A stretch of 64,000 bases of DNA from Synergistaceae bacterium. GTDB taxonomy: Bacteria; Synergistota; Synergistia; Synergistales; Aminobacteriaceae. Shown piece after piece: positions 26,164 through 35,081 of the stretch. The position numbers and the translations under genes are program-made. The stretch is from positions 1 through 64,000 of the forward strand of contig JAFRAH010000011.1 in NCBI GenBank assembly GCA_017405525.1, written 5' to 3'. The notes beneath the pieces were generated by a model, which made no database searches, was not told where the DNA came from, and saw nothing but the letters and a program-made list of their open reading frames with translations. The first letter of the stretch is position 1; every line of letters starts with the position of its first letter.

Positions 26164-26727
26164 TTGCATTTCAAGGAGAGTATGACATTCCTGAAGCGTT
26201 TTGCCAGTTCACCAAGAAGGATAGGAAGTGTTGCACCTAGCTCTAAGTTTCTCACTAAGGCCATGCTTGACCGGGTTGACTGGGAGAATGCACGATACAT
26301 TGCCGAACTTGGGGCAGGTACAGGGGTATTCACTCGTGAGATAGTGAAGCGTGCAAGGAAGGACGCAAAAATATTAGTGTTCGAGATTGACCCGGCACTC
26401 CAGAAAATGATCAGGGACGAGCACCCGGAGCATGAGGGCTTGAGCCTTCACAGTGATGCTCAGGAGCTCTACAGCTACATGAACGACAACGGGATAGAGC
26501 ACCTTGACTTTGTGATCTCTAGCCTGCCTTTTACTGTCCTGCCTCCTAGAATGACCGTAAGGATACTCAATGCCGTAGTGAAATGCCTGAAGCCTGAAGG
26601 TCATTTTGTGGCCTATCAGTACTCCTCAATCATGAAGCACGTCCTGAAGAAGAAATTCTCACACATGAAGACAAGATTTGTGGTGTTCAACGTTCCACCT
26701 GCGTTTGTATATGACTGTTGGAGGTAG
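26164..26727 (+). CDS. Class I SAM-dependent methyltransferase, phospholipid N-methyltransferase-like
   Basis: 187 residues from a TTG at 26164, chosen because GGAGGA ends 7 bp before it; ATG at 26149 has no ribosome-binding site and itself overlaps that GGAGGA. The N-terminus (FLKRFASSPRRIGSVAPSSKFL) is typical of the PmtA/rRNA dimethylase-like group. Motif I is IAELGAGTGVFTREI; FEIDPAL binds the ribose. DFVISSLPFTVLPP replaces the NPPY-type motif. Methylation of phosphatidylethanolamine is the usual prediction; the true substrate is uncertain. Confidence 0.85.
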   Translation: MHFKESMTFLKRFASSPRRIGSVAPSSKFLTKAMLDRVDWENARYIAELGAGTGVFTREIVKRARKDAKILVFEIDPALQKMIRDEHPEHEGLSLHSDAQELYSYMNDNGIEHLDFVISSLPFTVLPPRMTVRILNAVVKCLKPEGHFVAYQYSSIMKHVLKKKFSHMKTRFVVFNVPPAFVYDCWR

Positions 26728-26770
26728 TGAGTGAAGGACTGACATATGAAGCTCCTTAAGCCCCGTACCA

Positions 26771-26799
26771 TTCACGAAAAACTTTAGGGGTTATATAAT
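26771..26799 (+). promoter_or_regulatory. Promoter of the GlcNAc PTS-nagA operon
   Basis: TTCACG (26771-26776), a 17-bp spacer and TATAAT (26794-26799). The -35 matches consensus at four of six positions. The start codon of the permease is 44 bp downstream, preceded by GTAGGAGG. Confidence 0.6.
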
Positions 26800-26843
26800 T
26801 CCCACATAGTTCATTTTTTTTGTAGGAGGAAATATCTTTCACC

Positions 26844-28316
26844 ATGATGAAATATCTTCAGAGAATAGGAAGATCCCTGATGCTCCCTGTCGCTTGTCTT
26901 CCTGCGGCGGGCATCCTTTACGGCATAGGCTACTGGATAGACCCTTCAGGCTGGGGGACTAACAGCATTATAGCGGCATTCTGCATCAAGGCAGCCAGCG
27001 CGATAATCGACAAGATACCCGTTCTCTTTGCGGTCGGCGTTTCTATCGGCATGGCAGACGAACGCGACGGTACCCCTGCACTTGCCGGTCTGGTCTCGTG
27101 GCTCATGATCACCACCCTGCTCTCGTCTGGAGCTATAGCCATGTACACAGGGACTGACGCGGCTAATGTACCTGCGGCGTTCGGGAAAATAGAGAATGCC
27201 TTCATCGGTATACTCGCCGGGCTCATCGGGGCGGGATGCTTCAACAAGTTCAAGCACGCATTGGCTCCCGAATGGCTCGCGTTCTTCAGCGGCAAAAATT
27301 GCGTGGCCATCGTTACGGCGTTCGCTTCGGTCATTGCTTCGGTCATTCTCTATTACGTGTGGCCGTTCGTATACGGGGCAATCGAGAAATTCGGAACGTC
27401 AATCGTCGGACTTGGCCCTATAGGCGCGGGAATATACGCAATGTTCAACAGAGCCTTGATACCTTTGGGACTTCATCATGCGCTGAATGCCGTTTTCTGG
27501 TTCGACACGATAGGCATCAATGACCTCGGCAAATTCTGGTCAGGCACTGGAGAGCTTGGGGTAACAGGAATATACATGACCGGCTTCTTCCCTGTGATGA
27601 TGTTCGGACTTGTGGCAGGGGCTTACGCGATGTACAGGACGGCAAAACCTGAAAGGAAGGCTGCAGCTGCCGGGCTTCTCATTGCCGGGGCGTTCGCGTC
27701 GTTCTTCACGGGCATAACTGAGCCGCTGGAGTTCTCGTTCATGTTCCTTGCTCCGGGACTGTACCTCATTCATGCACTCCTTACCGGGTTATCCGTTACG
27801 TTGTGTGCGTATCTGCCTGTTCGTTGTGGCTTCAACTTCAGCGCGGGAATGGTTGACTGGCTGTTGAGCTTCAGGGCTCCTATGGCGGTTAATCCGTGGC
27901 TGATTATTCCGATTGGTCTGGGCTTTGCGGCAGTGTATTATTTTGTGTTTACGTTCATGATCACAAAGCTCGACCTCAAGACACCGGGGCGTGAAGATGA
28001 TGACCTTGATGACTTCATCATACCCCCGATAATGGACGCTCAGAAGAATGAAAACAAGAAGAGCGACTTCACCGAGATGGCGGCAAAAATTCTTGAGGGC
28101 TTGGGAGGAGCTGAGAACCTGAAGGGCTATGATTACTGCGCAACAAGAATAAGGGTTGAAGTTAAGGACGGCTCACAGGTTGACGAGAGAAAGATAAAAT
28201 CTTCAGGCATCCCCGGAGTAACGAGGCTCTCGGACACGAACATTCAGGTAGTTGTAGGGACAAAGGTACAGTTTGCCTATGAGGCCATGGAGAAGCTCAT
28301 TGAGGCGAGCAGGTAG
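26844..28316 (+). CDS. nagE: PTS EIICB permease, N-acetylglucosamine type
   Basis: 490 residues. The EIIC domain (about 1-385, ten or so helices) carries LMLPVACLPAAGILYGIGYWI, HHALNAVFWFD and GITEPLEFSFMFLAP. After a charged linker the EIIB domain (about 410-490) has the phosphorylated Cys432 in YDYCATRIRVEV. No EIIA is fused, so phosphate must come from a separate EIIA protein not in this window. nagA follows and makes GlcNAc the best guess; glucose or maltose permeases have the same layout. Two ATG codons (26844, 26847) are possible starts. Confidence 0.9.
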   Translation: MMKYLQRIGRSLMLPVACLPAAGILYGIGYWIDPSGWGTNSIIAAFCIKAASAIIDKIPVLFAVGVSIGMADERDGTPALAGLVSWLMITTLLSSGAIAMYTGTDAANVPAAFGKIENAFIGILAGLIGAGCFNKFKHALAPEWLAFFSGKNCVAIVTAFASVIASVILYYVWPFVYGAIEKFGTSIVGLGPIGAGIYAMFNRALIPLGLHHALNAVFWFDTIGINDLGKFWSGTGELGVTGIYMTGFFPVMMFGLVAGAYAMYRTAKPERKAAAAGLLIAGAFASFFTGITEPLEFSFMFLAPGLYLIHALLTGLSVTLCAYLPVRCGFNFSAGMVDWLLSFRAPMAVNPWLIIPIGLGFAAVYYFVFTFMITKLDLKTPGREDDDLDDFIIPPIMDAQKNENKKSDFTEMAAKILEGLGGAENLKGYDYCATRIRVEVKDGSQVDERKIKSSGIPGVTRLSDTNIQVVVGTKVQFAYEAMEKLIEASR

Positions 28317-28330
28317 GGACAAGAAACATT

Positions 28331-28367
28331 ATCCGCTCTCTTGAGTTGAGGGGGCGGATTTTTTTTG
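28331..28367 (+). terminator. Intercistronic terminator-like hairpin between nagE and nagA
   Basis: ATCCGC (28331-28336) pairs with GCGGAT (28354-28359), extended by weak pairs, followed by eight T. It lies 17 bp before nagA, so nagA depends on read-through or is expressed at a lower level than the permease. Confidence 0.7.
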
Positions 28368-28383
28368 CGGGAGTATAGAGGCA

Positions 28384-29505
28384 ATGAACAACATAATAAT
28401 CAAGGACGGAATAATTTTCAGACCCGACAATGAATTTCACAAGGGCACAATCTCAATCACTGGCGGCATAATCACTGACGAGTTCCCGGACAACGCAGAG
28501 ACAATCAACGCTGAAGGTCTCTACGTCATTCCTGGACTGACGGACATACACTTTCACGGCTGCATGGGTCATGACTTCTGCGAGGGTACAAGTGAGGCAC
28601 TTGAAGCCATAGCCGACTACGAGGCCATGAACGGAATCACGACTATATGCCCGGCAACAATGACCCTCCCGGAAAATGAGCTTGCCCGGATAATGAGAGC
28701 CGCAAGAGATTTTGCCCGCGAATGTCCCTCACTTGTCGGCATAAACCTTGAAGGCCCGTTCATCTCCCACACGAAGAAGGGAGCTCAGAACCCCGCCTAT
28801 ATCTCACACCCAGACCCGGCCATGCTCAGGAGACTTCAGGACGAGTCAGGGGGGCTGATACGGATTGCAGTAGTTGCGCCGGAAGTTGACGGAGCTATGT
28901 CGTTCATCCATGAGGGGAAGGACACCGCAAGAATATCACTAGCTCACACAGCATGTGATTACGACACCGCAAGGCTGGCATTCATGGCCGGAGCCTCCCA
29001 CGTTACGCACATCTACAACGCAATGAACCCCATCAACCACAGAGAGCCCGGTCCGGTAATTGCCGCTGTGGAGAATGGGAATGTTGACGTTGAGATCATC
29101 TGTGATGGTGTTCACGTTCACCCTGCCGCAGTGAGGAACACGCTCCGAATGTTCGGGACTGACAGGGTAGTATTCATCTCGGACTCAATGGAGGCTACAG
29201 GGATGCCTGACGGTGATTACTCGCTCGGCGGCCTTAAGGTCATCAAGGAGGGCAGGAAGGCTACACTTGAGGACGGTATCACGATTGCCGGGAGCGTCTC
29301 GAACTTGATGGAGTGCATGAGGACGGCAGTAAAGGAGATGAATATTCCCCTTGAGGTTGCGGTGAAGTGTGCGAGTGTGAATCCTGTGAGGTCTGTCGGG
29401 CTTGATGGGACTTACGGGAGCATTCAGGCAGGAAGGAAGGCGGATATAGTTATGCTTGACGGAGGGCTTGATGTCGTGAGGGTTATACGGCCTTGTGGGT
29501 CTTGA
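28384..29505 (+). CDS. nagA: N-acetylglucosamine-6-phosphate deacetylase
   Basis: 373 residues, amidohydrolase fold. Metal and substrate motifs: DIHFHGCMGHDF near residue 60, LEGPFISHTKKGAQNP around 125, VTHIYNAMNPINHREPG around 210, CDGVHVHPAAV around 240 and FISDSMEATG with the catalytic Asp. It deacetylates GlcNAc-6-P from the PTS permease to glucosamine-6-P. nagB is not in the window. Its last 23 bp overlap the convergent doc gene. Confidence 0.96.
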   Translation: MNNIIIKDGIIFRPDNEFHKGTISITGGIITDEFPDNAETINAEGLYVIPGLTDIHFHGCMGHDFCEGTSEALEAIADYEAMNGITTICPATMTLPENELARIMRAARDFARECPSLVGINLEGPFISHTKKGAQNPAYISHPDPAMLRRLQDESGGLIRIAVVAPEVDGAMSFIHEGKDTARISLAHTACDYDTARLAFMAGASHVTHIYNAMNPINHREPGPVIAAVENGNVDVEIICDGVHVHPAAVRNTLRMFGTDRVVFISDSMEATGMPDGDYSLGGLKVIKEGRKATLEDGITIAGSVSNLMECMRTAVKEMNIPLEVAVKCASVNPVRSVGLDGTYGSIQAGRKADIVMLDGGLDVVRVIRPCGS

Positions 29506-29881
29506 GCCAGCTCACGAGGTCGTCAAACGTTACTTCTGAGGAAGCAATACCAAGAAATATGTCTATGAGTTCTTCCTGCGTGTAAGACAGCGTTATACCA
29601 TTCGCCTTAAGGTACACGAGCATAACATGAGCCGCAATTCTCTTGTTGCCATCAATAAACGCATGATTCTGCGCAAGCCCGAATCCCAAGCGAGCCGCCT
29701 TCTCGTAGACTGTCGGGTAAATTTCACAGCCCCCGAATGACTGGAACGGAGCATAGATCGCTGACGAAAGAAGCCCCATGTCCCTCACGCCCTCACTGCC
29801 TCCCGTTTTGTCCACAAGCGCATCATGAAGCGCAATAATAGTATCCTCGTCAAAGACAATTTCAGGCGTTGGCAAGCGCAA
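29483..29881 (-). CDS. doc: Doc-type (death-on-curing, Fic fold) toxin
   Basis: 132 residues. The motif HAFIDGNKRIAAHVML (His73 to Arg81) is the Doc version of the Fic site, H-x-F-x-D-G-N-K-R, where Lys replaces a Gly of classical AMPylating Fic proteins. Doc enzymes phosphorylate EF-Tu and stop translation. The N-terminus has the usual ALHDALVDKTGGSEGVRD. The likely start is a TTG that overlaps the end of the 48-codon antitoxin gene by 20 bp. The 3' end overlaps nagA. Confidence 0.93.
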   Translation of the reverse strand: MRLPTPEIVFDEDTIIALHDALVDKTGGSEGVRDMGLLSSAIYAPFQSFGGCEIYPTVYEKAARLGFGLAQNHAFIDGNKRIAAHVMLVYLKANGITLSYTQEELIDIFLGIASSEVTFDDLVSWLKTHKAV

Positions 29882-30008
29882 GATATGCCTCCATATTTTG
29901 CTCTATAAGCTCATCGGATATTTTCTTCACGTCCTCATAGCTGAACAATGTATAACGTTTGCCATCTGCGAAAACCTCTGTATTGCTCTCCTCACGTATT
30001 GCCTCCAT
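29862..30008 (-). CDS. Small antitoxin paired with Doc (48 residues)
   Basis: An ATG at 30008 is preceded by GGAGGG at 7 bp, an ideal ribosome-binding site, and opens a 48-codon frame ending TGA at 29862. The product begins MEAIREESNTEVFADGKRYT and ends with an amphipathic acidic helix (YEDVKKISDELIEQNMEAYL). It overlaps the doc start by 20 bp in another frame, the coupling expected of an antitoxin-toxin pair. It is too short to carry a full Phd DNA-binding domain and looks like the toxin-binding helix alone. Function is inferred from position. Confidence 0.75.
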   Translation of the reverse strand: MEAIREESNTEVFADGKRYTLFSYEDVKKISDELIEQNMEAYLALANA

Positions 30009-30076
30009 CGTTTAACCCTCCTTCATGGTTTTTGCTATCATTATACACATTCCAGCAAAGAAGGGAAAATCTCACA

Positions 30077-33000
30077 ATGTCCCCACTCGACAGCATCATA
30101 AAAGCCATAAATGACAGCACGGACAAAGGCCGCCTGTTCGAGAAGCTCTGCCTCTACTTCCTCCGTCATGACCGAGTCCAGCAAGCACAGTTCACCGACA
30201 TATGGCACTGGCACGACTGGCCCGGCAACGAGGGAAAACCTGATACAGGCATCGACATCGTAGCTCAACTCCGGGACTCCGAGACATATTGCGCGGTTCA
30301 GTGCAAGTTCAGGCAGGACGACTCCGCAATCACAAAGTCCGAAATCGACTCCTTCCTCGCTCTCAGCAGCAAGAGCATCTATTCCGCCCGGATTCTGTTC
30401 ACCCTCACCGACAATTTCAGCGACAACGCACGCAACGCCCTCACAGGCCAGAATCCTACCGTGAAGCTCCTCACACTCGAAACACTAAGAGCCTCGTCAA
30501 TCGACTGGGAGGCTTTCAGCTTCGACAATCCCGGAAACGTCCGCTACAAACGCAAGGAGTTACGCCCTCACCAGACCGCCGCCGTTGATGACGTACTCGC
30601 AGGGTTCGCACAGTACGACAGGGGAAAGCTCATCATGGCCTGCGGAACGGGAAAGACCTTCACGTCCCTGAAGATCGCCGAACGTTGCGCGGGGATTGGC
30701 GGACTCGTCCTCGTGGTCGTCCCGTCAATCTCACTCATCAACCAGTCATTGATCGCCTGGCACAACGACCACAGCGAGAACATTCCCCTGCTCTCATTCG
30801 CCGTATGCTCGGACTCAACCGTCGGCAAGAAGTCAACCGATGAGGACATGACCCCCGCAGAGCTCGCACTCAAACCGTCAACAAACGCGCAAGACCTCCT
30901 CAGCTCATGGCAGACTCACACGCACCGCGACTCCTCTATGACCGTCATATTCTCCACGTACCAATCATTAGGGGCAATTCATGACGCACAAGGACTCGGA
31001 CTCCCGGATTTCGACCTCGTTATCTGCGATGAAGCTCACAGGACAGCAGGCGTTACCCCCGGAGACGGTGAGGACTCTTACTTCCGGGCAGTGCATGATG
31101 ACTCCTTCATACGCGCCCGCAAACGACTCTACATGACCGCAACACCCAAAATCTTCGGCGACACCCCCGAACGCAAAGCCGCCCTCAAGAAGAAAGCCCA
31201 AGAACACAACGCCCTCCTCTACTCGATGGATGACGAGAAAGTTTACGGCCCGGAACTTCACAGGCTCTCATTCTCACAGGCAATCGATGAGGAACACCGC
31301 CTGCTCTCTGACTACAAGGTGATGATATTCATGGTCCCGGCGGAAGACACAAAGGAACTCACCGACAAAGCCAAAATCAACGGTGTACTCCGCGCACTCG
31401 CTAAGGACGTTCAGGAGGAAGATTACGACTTCATACAGGGCGACGAGCAGCCAATGACAAGAGCAGTCAGCTTCGCCACAACCATCGCAGAGTCCCGCGA
31501 CATTTTCGCAGACGATTTCCCCCGCAATGACTCAGCCGCCGGAATCAGATTCGACGCACAGCACATTGACGGCACTATGTCAGCAGGCAGACGTTCAGGA
31601 CTCCTCAGATGGCTCGCGCAAGACTCCCGGCCCGGTGAATGCAGGATACTCTCAAACGCAAGATGCCTCAGTGAAGGCGTTGATGTCCCGGCACTGGACG
31701 CGGTTATCTTCTTCAGCCCCAAGAAATCACAGATCGACATCGTACAGTCAGTAGGCAGAGTCATGCGCAAAGCCCCCGGCAAAAAATTCGGCTACGTCAT
31801 CGTCCCGGTCGCAATAAAACCCGGCGAAGACCCTAACGCTGCCCTCGACAAAAGCAAAGAGTACAAAGCTGTCTGGGACATCCTACAAGCACTCCGCTCG
31901 CACAACGACAAGTTCAACGCAACAATAAACTCACTCGACTTCAACGGCAAATCCGACAGAGTCCGAGTCATCGCAGGCAGAAATCTTTACACCTTCTTCA
32001 CGCAGGAAGAGATTGACTCATGGAAGCAGGCCATCTACGTCCGAATGGTCAGGAAATGCGGCGACAGGGAATATTGGGACAAATGGGTATCAGACCTCGC
32101 ATCAGTCGCAGAAGCTCACACACGCTCCCTCACCTCAACCCTCGCAATCCCCGCCGCAAAACGTGCCTTCTCTGAGTTCCTCGACGACCTCAAAGCCACA
32201 ATCAACCCCTCAATCCAAGAGGACGAAGCCGTCTCAATGCTCGCACAGCACTTAGTCAGCAAGAGAGTCTTCGATGAGCTGTTCTCCGAGTTCTCCGGGA
32301 AAAACCCAGTCTCACGCGCGCTCCAGAGAATCATCTCATCACTCACTCATTACGGCTTCAGGGCTGACGACTCACGCCTCGAAAAGTTCTACGGCCATGT
32401 TCACGACGCAGTCAGCGAAGCAAAGACCGACTCCGCAAAACAGAACCTCATCCGCCGCATCTACGATAACTTCTTCCGCCTCGCATTCCCGAAAACAGCG
32501 CAGAAACTCGGCATCGTCTATACCCCCGTCGAAATCGTCGACTTCATCCTCAGAAGCTCAGACTGGGCAGCCCGCGAAATTCTCGGACTCGACGACGGAC
32601 TCGCCTCACTCCACGTTCACATCCTCGACCCCTTCAGCGGAACAGGCACATTCACCGCAAGGCTCATTCAGTCAGGCATCATCCCGCGCGGAAGACTCAC
32701 CTACAAGTACAACCACGGGGAAATTTTCGCGAACGAGATACTCCTCCTGCCCTACTACATTTCAGCCGTCAACATAGAGTCAGCCTTCACAAAGCTCAAC
32801 GACGGCGAATATTCCGAGTTCCCGGGAATGGTCCTCACTGACACTTTCAGGCTCAACGGAGACCCGACACCAGTCCTTCACCCCATATTCCGCGAGAACG
32901 GTCAGCGCGCCGCCAACGAGGAGGCCGACAGAACCATAAACGTCATCATCGGCAACCCCCCCTACAGCGTCGGGCAGAAATCCGCAAACGACAACAACCA

Positions 33001-34720
33001 GAACACCGTCTACCCTGAGCTCCGGGCAAGCGTCAAATCCACTTACGCCGCGAAAAGCACAGCCACAAACAAGAACTCACTCTATGACAGCTACATTCTC
33101 GCGTTCAGGTGGGCGGCTGACAGGCTCAGGGACTCTCACAGGGGCGTGGTCTGCTTCGTGACAAACGCTTCATTCCTCGACTCCAACAGCGCGGACGGAA
33201 TGAGGCTCTCTCTCGCTGAGGAGTTCGCTCACATCTTCGTCTTCAACCTCAGAGGCAACGCACTAACCAGCGGACAGCTCAGGCGCGATGAAGGGGACGG
33301 GGTATTCGGCGAGGGGAGCAGATGCCCGGTCGCAATAACCATGCTGGTGAAGGACGACACACGCAAGGGCTGCGAAATCTGGTACTACGAGGTCGGCGAC
33401 GGCATGAAGAGGGGCGCGAAACTCTCGGAGCTCGTGAGGAATGAGTCGTTCGGCGCGATGATGTCGGCGGGGGAAATGAGGCGGATTGCCCCCAACGTAC
33501 ACGGCGACTGGCTGACGGTGAGGGGGGAAATCTACGGGTCCTTCGTGAACCTCGGCAACAAGAAGGAGGACAGGCCGGCTCTCTTCGGCGAAAGGTACTC
33601 GGCGGGCGTGAAGACTAACCGGGATGCGTGGTGCTACAGCTTCTCGCTTGAGGCTCTTCACCGCAACATGGCCCGGATGATTTCGGTGTACAACTCGGAG
33701 CGTGAACGGTGGCACGGCTCTTCTCACGGCAAGGATGACAGGGTCGCGGACTTCGTTACGAATGACCCGCATGAAATTTCGTGGAGCAACACGCTGTACC
33801 TTCACGCAAAACGCAACGTAGCCGTAACATTCAACGCTGACGATGTGAGAGTGTCATTGTACCGCCCGTATGTGAAGGAGCATCTGTACTTTCATCCGCG
33901 CATGAACGAAGCTACGTATCAGATGCCCTCGATATTCCCCGGCTATCACACGCAGAACCTCGTGATCTGCGTTCCCGGGATTGGGAGCAAGAAGCCGTTT
34001 TCCGTCCTCATGACTGACACGCTGCCGTGCCTGGACGCTATGGACAAGGGCCAATGTTTTCCGCTGTACTGGTACACGAGGGAGCCTGAAGGGGGGCTGT
34101 TCGGGGGCGGGCTGAAGCGACATGACGGAATAGGGGACGAGTTCCTTGCGGATTTCCGGGGGCGTTACGGCGACGGGGGCATAACGAAGGAGGATGTGTT
34201 CTGCTACGTTTACGGTGTGCTTTCGTCGCGTGAGTATGCGGCTCGTTTCGGTGATGATGCGAAGAAGATGCTTGCGCGTGTACCGATGGTGAGGGATGCG
34301 GGGACGTTCCGTGAGTTCGTGAGGATTGGGCGTGAGCTTGGGAGGCTTCATGTTCTGTATGAGAGAGCTGACCCGTGGCCTGTTGAGGTTGAGGGGTATG
34401 TGTCTGACCTGCGCGTGAAGAGGATGAAGATTGCTGACGAGGGGGGCGAGCGTGTGATACGGTACAACGAGGGCCTGACTGTGCGGGGGATTCCTCGTGA
34501 GGCGTGGGAGTATGTGGTGAACGGGAGGAGCGCGCTTGCGTGGGTTGTGGAGCGTTACCGTGATGACGTGGACAAGGACTCAGGATTGCGGAATGACTGC
34601 AACGAGTGGGGACGTGAGAGCGGGAAGCCTGGGTATGTGATGGACTTGCTGAGGCGTGTGGTTACTGTGAGCGTGAGGACTGTTGAGATTTTGGGGGGAT
34701 TGCCGGAATTGGGAGTGTGA
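30077..34720 (+). CDS. Type ISP single-polypeptide restriction-modification enzyme
   Basis: 1547 residues from the ATG at 30077 (AGAAGGG upstream). Domains in order: Mrr-like PD-(D/E)xK nuclease (about 15-110; Asp60 in DTGIDIV and Gln75-x-Lys77 in VQCKF); an SF2 helicase-translocase (about 150-600) with Walker A ACGTGKT near 188, DEAH at 318, a TATP motif III and QSVGRVMRKAPGKK motif VI; a helical coupler; and a gamma-class N6-adenine methyltransferase with DPFSGTGTF at 851 and NPPYS at 960. A C-terminal target-recognition part follows (about 1080-1547). Order and length match LlaGI/LlaBIII enzymes, which translocate DNA and cut between head-to-head sites. All active-site motifs look intact. 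Confidence 0.93.
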   Translation: MSPLDSIIKAINDSTDKGRLFEKLCLYFLRHDRVQQAQFTDIWHWHDWPGNEGKPDTGIDIVAQLRDSETYCAVQCKFRQDDSAITKSEIDSFLALSSKSIYSARILFTLTDNFSDNARNALTGQNPTVKLLTLETLRASSIDWEAFSFDNPGNVRYKRKELRPHQTAAVDDVLAGFAQYDRGKLIMACGTGKTFTSLKIAERCAGIGGLVLVVVPSISLINQSLIAWHNDHSENIPLLSFAVCSDSTVGKKSTDEDMTPAELALKPSTNAQDLLSSWQTHTHRDSSMTVIFSTYQSLGAIHDAQGLGLPDFDLVICDEAHRTAGVTPGDGEDSYFRAVHDDSFIRARKRLYMTATPKIFGDTPERKAALKKKAQEHNALLYSMDDEKVYGPELHRLSFSQAIDEEHRLLSDYKVMIFMVPAEDTKELTDKAKINGVLRALAKDVQEEDYDFIQGDEQPMTRAVSFATTIAESRDIFADDFPRNDSAAGIRFDAQHIDGTMSAGRRSGLLRWLAQDSRPGECRILSNARCLSEGVDVPALDAVIFFSPKKSQIDIVQSVGRVMRKAPGKKFGYVIVPVAIKPGEDPNAALDKSKEYKAVWDILQALRSHNDKFNATINSLDFNGKSDRVRVIAGRNLYTFFTQEEIDSWKQAIYVRMVRKCGDREYWDKWVSDLASVAEAHTRSLTSTLAIPAAKRAFSEFLDDLKATINPSIQEDEAVSMLAQHLVSKRVFDELFSEFSGKNPVSRALQRIISSLTHYGFRADDSRLEKFYGHVHDAVSEAKTDSAKQNLIRRIYDNFFRLAFPKTAQKLGIVYTPVEIVDFILRSSDWAAREILGLDDGLASLHVHILDPFSGTGTFTARLIQSGIIPRGRLTYKYNHGEIFANEILLLPYYISAVNIESAFTKLNDGEYSEFPGMVLTDTFRLNGDPTPVLHPIFRENGQRAANEEADRTINVIIGNPPYSVGQKSANDNNQNTVYPELRASVKSTYAAKSTATNKNSLYDSYILAFRWAADRLRDSHRGVVCFVTNASFLDSNSADGMRLSLAEEFAHIFVFNLRGNALTSGQLRRDEGDGVFGEGSRCPVAITMLVKDDTRKGCEIWYYEVGDGMKRGAKLSELVRNESFGAMMSAGEMRRIAPNVHGDWLTVRGEIYGSFVNLGNKKEDRPALFGERYSAGVKTNRDAWCYSFSLEALHRNMARMISVYNSERERWHGSSHGKDDRVADFVTNDPHEISWSNTLYLHAKRNVAVTFNADDVRVSLYRPYVKEHLYFHPRMNEATYQMPSIFPGYHTQNLVICVPGIGSKKPFSVLMTDTLPCLDAMDKGQCFPLYWYTREPEGGLFGGGLKRHDGIGDEFLADFRGRYGDGGITKEDVFCYVYGVLSSREYAARFGDDAKKMLARVPMVRDAGTFREFVRIGRELGRLHVLYERADPWPVEVEGYVSDLRVKRMKIADEGGERVIRYNEGLTVRGIPREAWEYVVNGRSALAWVVERYRDDVDKDSGLRNDCNEWGRESGKPGYVMDLLRRVVTVSVRTVEILGGLPELGV

Positions 34721-34726
34721 TATAAT
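34718..34726 (+). promoter_or_regulatory. Extended -10 promoter facing the 3' end of mini-gene 1
   Basis: TGATATAAT, a perfect extended -10, starts on the stop codon of the restriction gene. It points rightward, antisense to the mini-gene whose stop is at 34791. The same element, in the same place, occurs at 35067-35075. Confidence 0.5.
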
Positions 34727-34732
34727 TTTTGC

Positions 34733-34790
34733 GGGGTAGGAGAAGAGGAATCCGCCCCGCGTTGAAAAAATGTTGATTACCCGGTCCAGT
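34733..34790 (+). ncRNA. Candidate antisense RNA of mini-gene 1 (end unknown)
   Basis: The predicted transcript opens with a stem, GCGGGG (34731-34736) with CCCCGC (34755-34760), whose loop is purine-rich (AGGAGAAGAGGA). It then runs into the 3' part of the mini-gene on the other strand. The copy at 35082 has an equivalent hairpin with a GAGGAG loop. No terminator is evident, so the 3' end given is only the edge of the mini-gene. Confidence 0.3.
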
Positions 34791-34919
34791 CTAACCTATG
34801 AACCTATCCCATAACAGGAAGGTCAGTCGGATCAACCAGTAGAGAGCAGCGGCAAGAATGTCCATTCGCGGGAACTTCCTTGCCGCTTTTCTTTTCCGGG
34901 ATTTCTTCTTGGAAGCCAT
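34791..34919 (-). CDS. Mini-gene 1: 42-residue basic single-helix membrane protein
   Basis: ATG at 34919 is preceded by GGGAGGAAG. The product starts MASKKKSRKRKAARKF, a strongly basic segment, and ends with one hydrophobic helix (about 21-38, LAAALYWLIRLTFLLW) and DRFIG. It is paralogous to the 49-residue product at 35134: both begin MASK+K, have a basic first half, and end LxFxxWDRxx. The open frame extends further upstream to 34979, but the paralogue comparison fixes the start. Family unknown. Size, topology and the facing promoter recall type I toxin-antitoxin toxins. Confidence 0.6.
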   Translation of the reverse strand: MASKKKSRKRKAARKFPRMDILAAALYWLIRLTFLLWDRFIG

Positions 34920-35023
34920 GTAACTCACTTCCTCCCGCACGGCAAGCTCCCCGTTTGGTGATGCGTGCCACTCACCCACGTTGTGGGCTTCCCAGCGGCC
35001 CGAGTCCTCTTCGCAGTGAGGAT

Positions 35024-35032
35024 GTTATACCA
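35024..35032 (-). promoter_or_regulatory. Extended -10 promoter of mini-gene 1
   Basis: Reading leftward, TGGTATAAC, an extended -10 with one mismatch. It is followed by an AGAGGA-containing leader of about 100 nt. The corresponding element of mini-gene 2 is TGGTATAAT at 35366-35374. Confidence 0.5.
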
Positions 35033-35066
35033 GAATGAATTTGCCTGAAGACTGAAGGAATGTGTG

Positions 35067-35075
35067 TGCTATAAT
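35067..35075 (+). promoter_or_regulatory. Extended -10 promoter facing the 3' end of mini-gene 2
   Basis: TGCTATAAT, a perfect extended -10 pointing rightward, 59 bp from the stop codon of mini-gene 2. It is divergent from the mini-gene 1 promoter at 35024, with about 34 bp between the two elements. Confidence 0.5.
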
Positions 35076-35081
35076 GTGAGG

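Noticed and set aside
25879-26727. 282-residue methyltransferase frame starting inside the sirtuin gene
   Set aside because: The first 95 codons are antisense to the sirtuin and unlike the family; GGAGGA with TTG at 26164 gives the normal N-terminus.
26728-26843. Possible leader peptide (13 codons) and CCCC/GGGG hairpin before the GlcNAc permease
   Set aside because: The hairpin lacks a T run, the frame has no codon pattern that suggests attenuation, and the promoter lies downstream of most of it.
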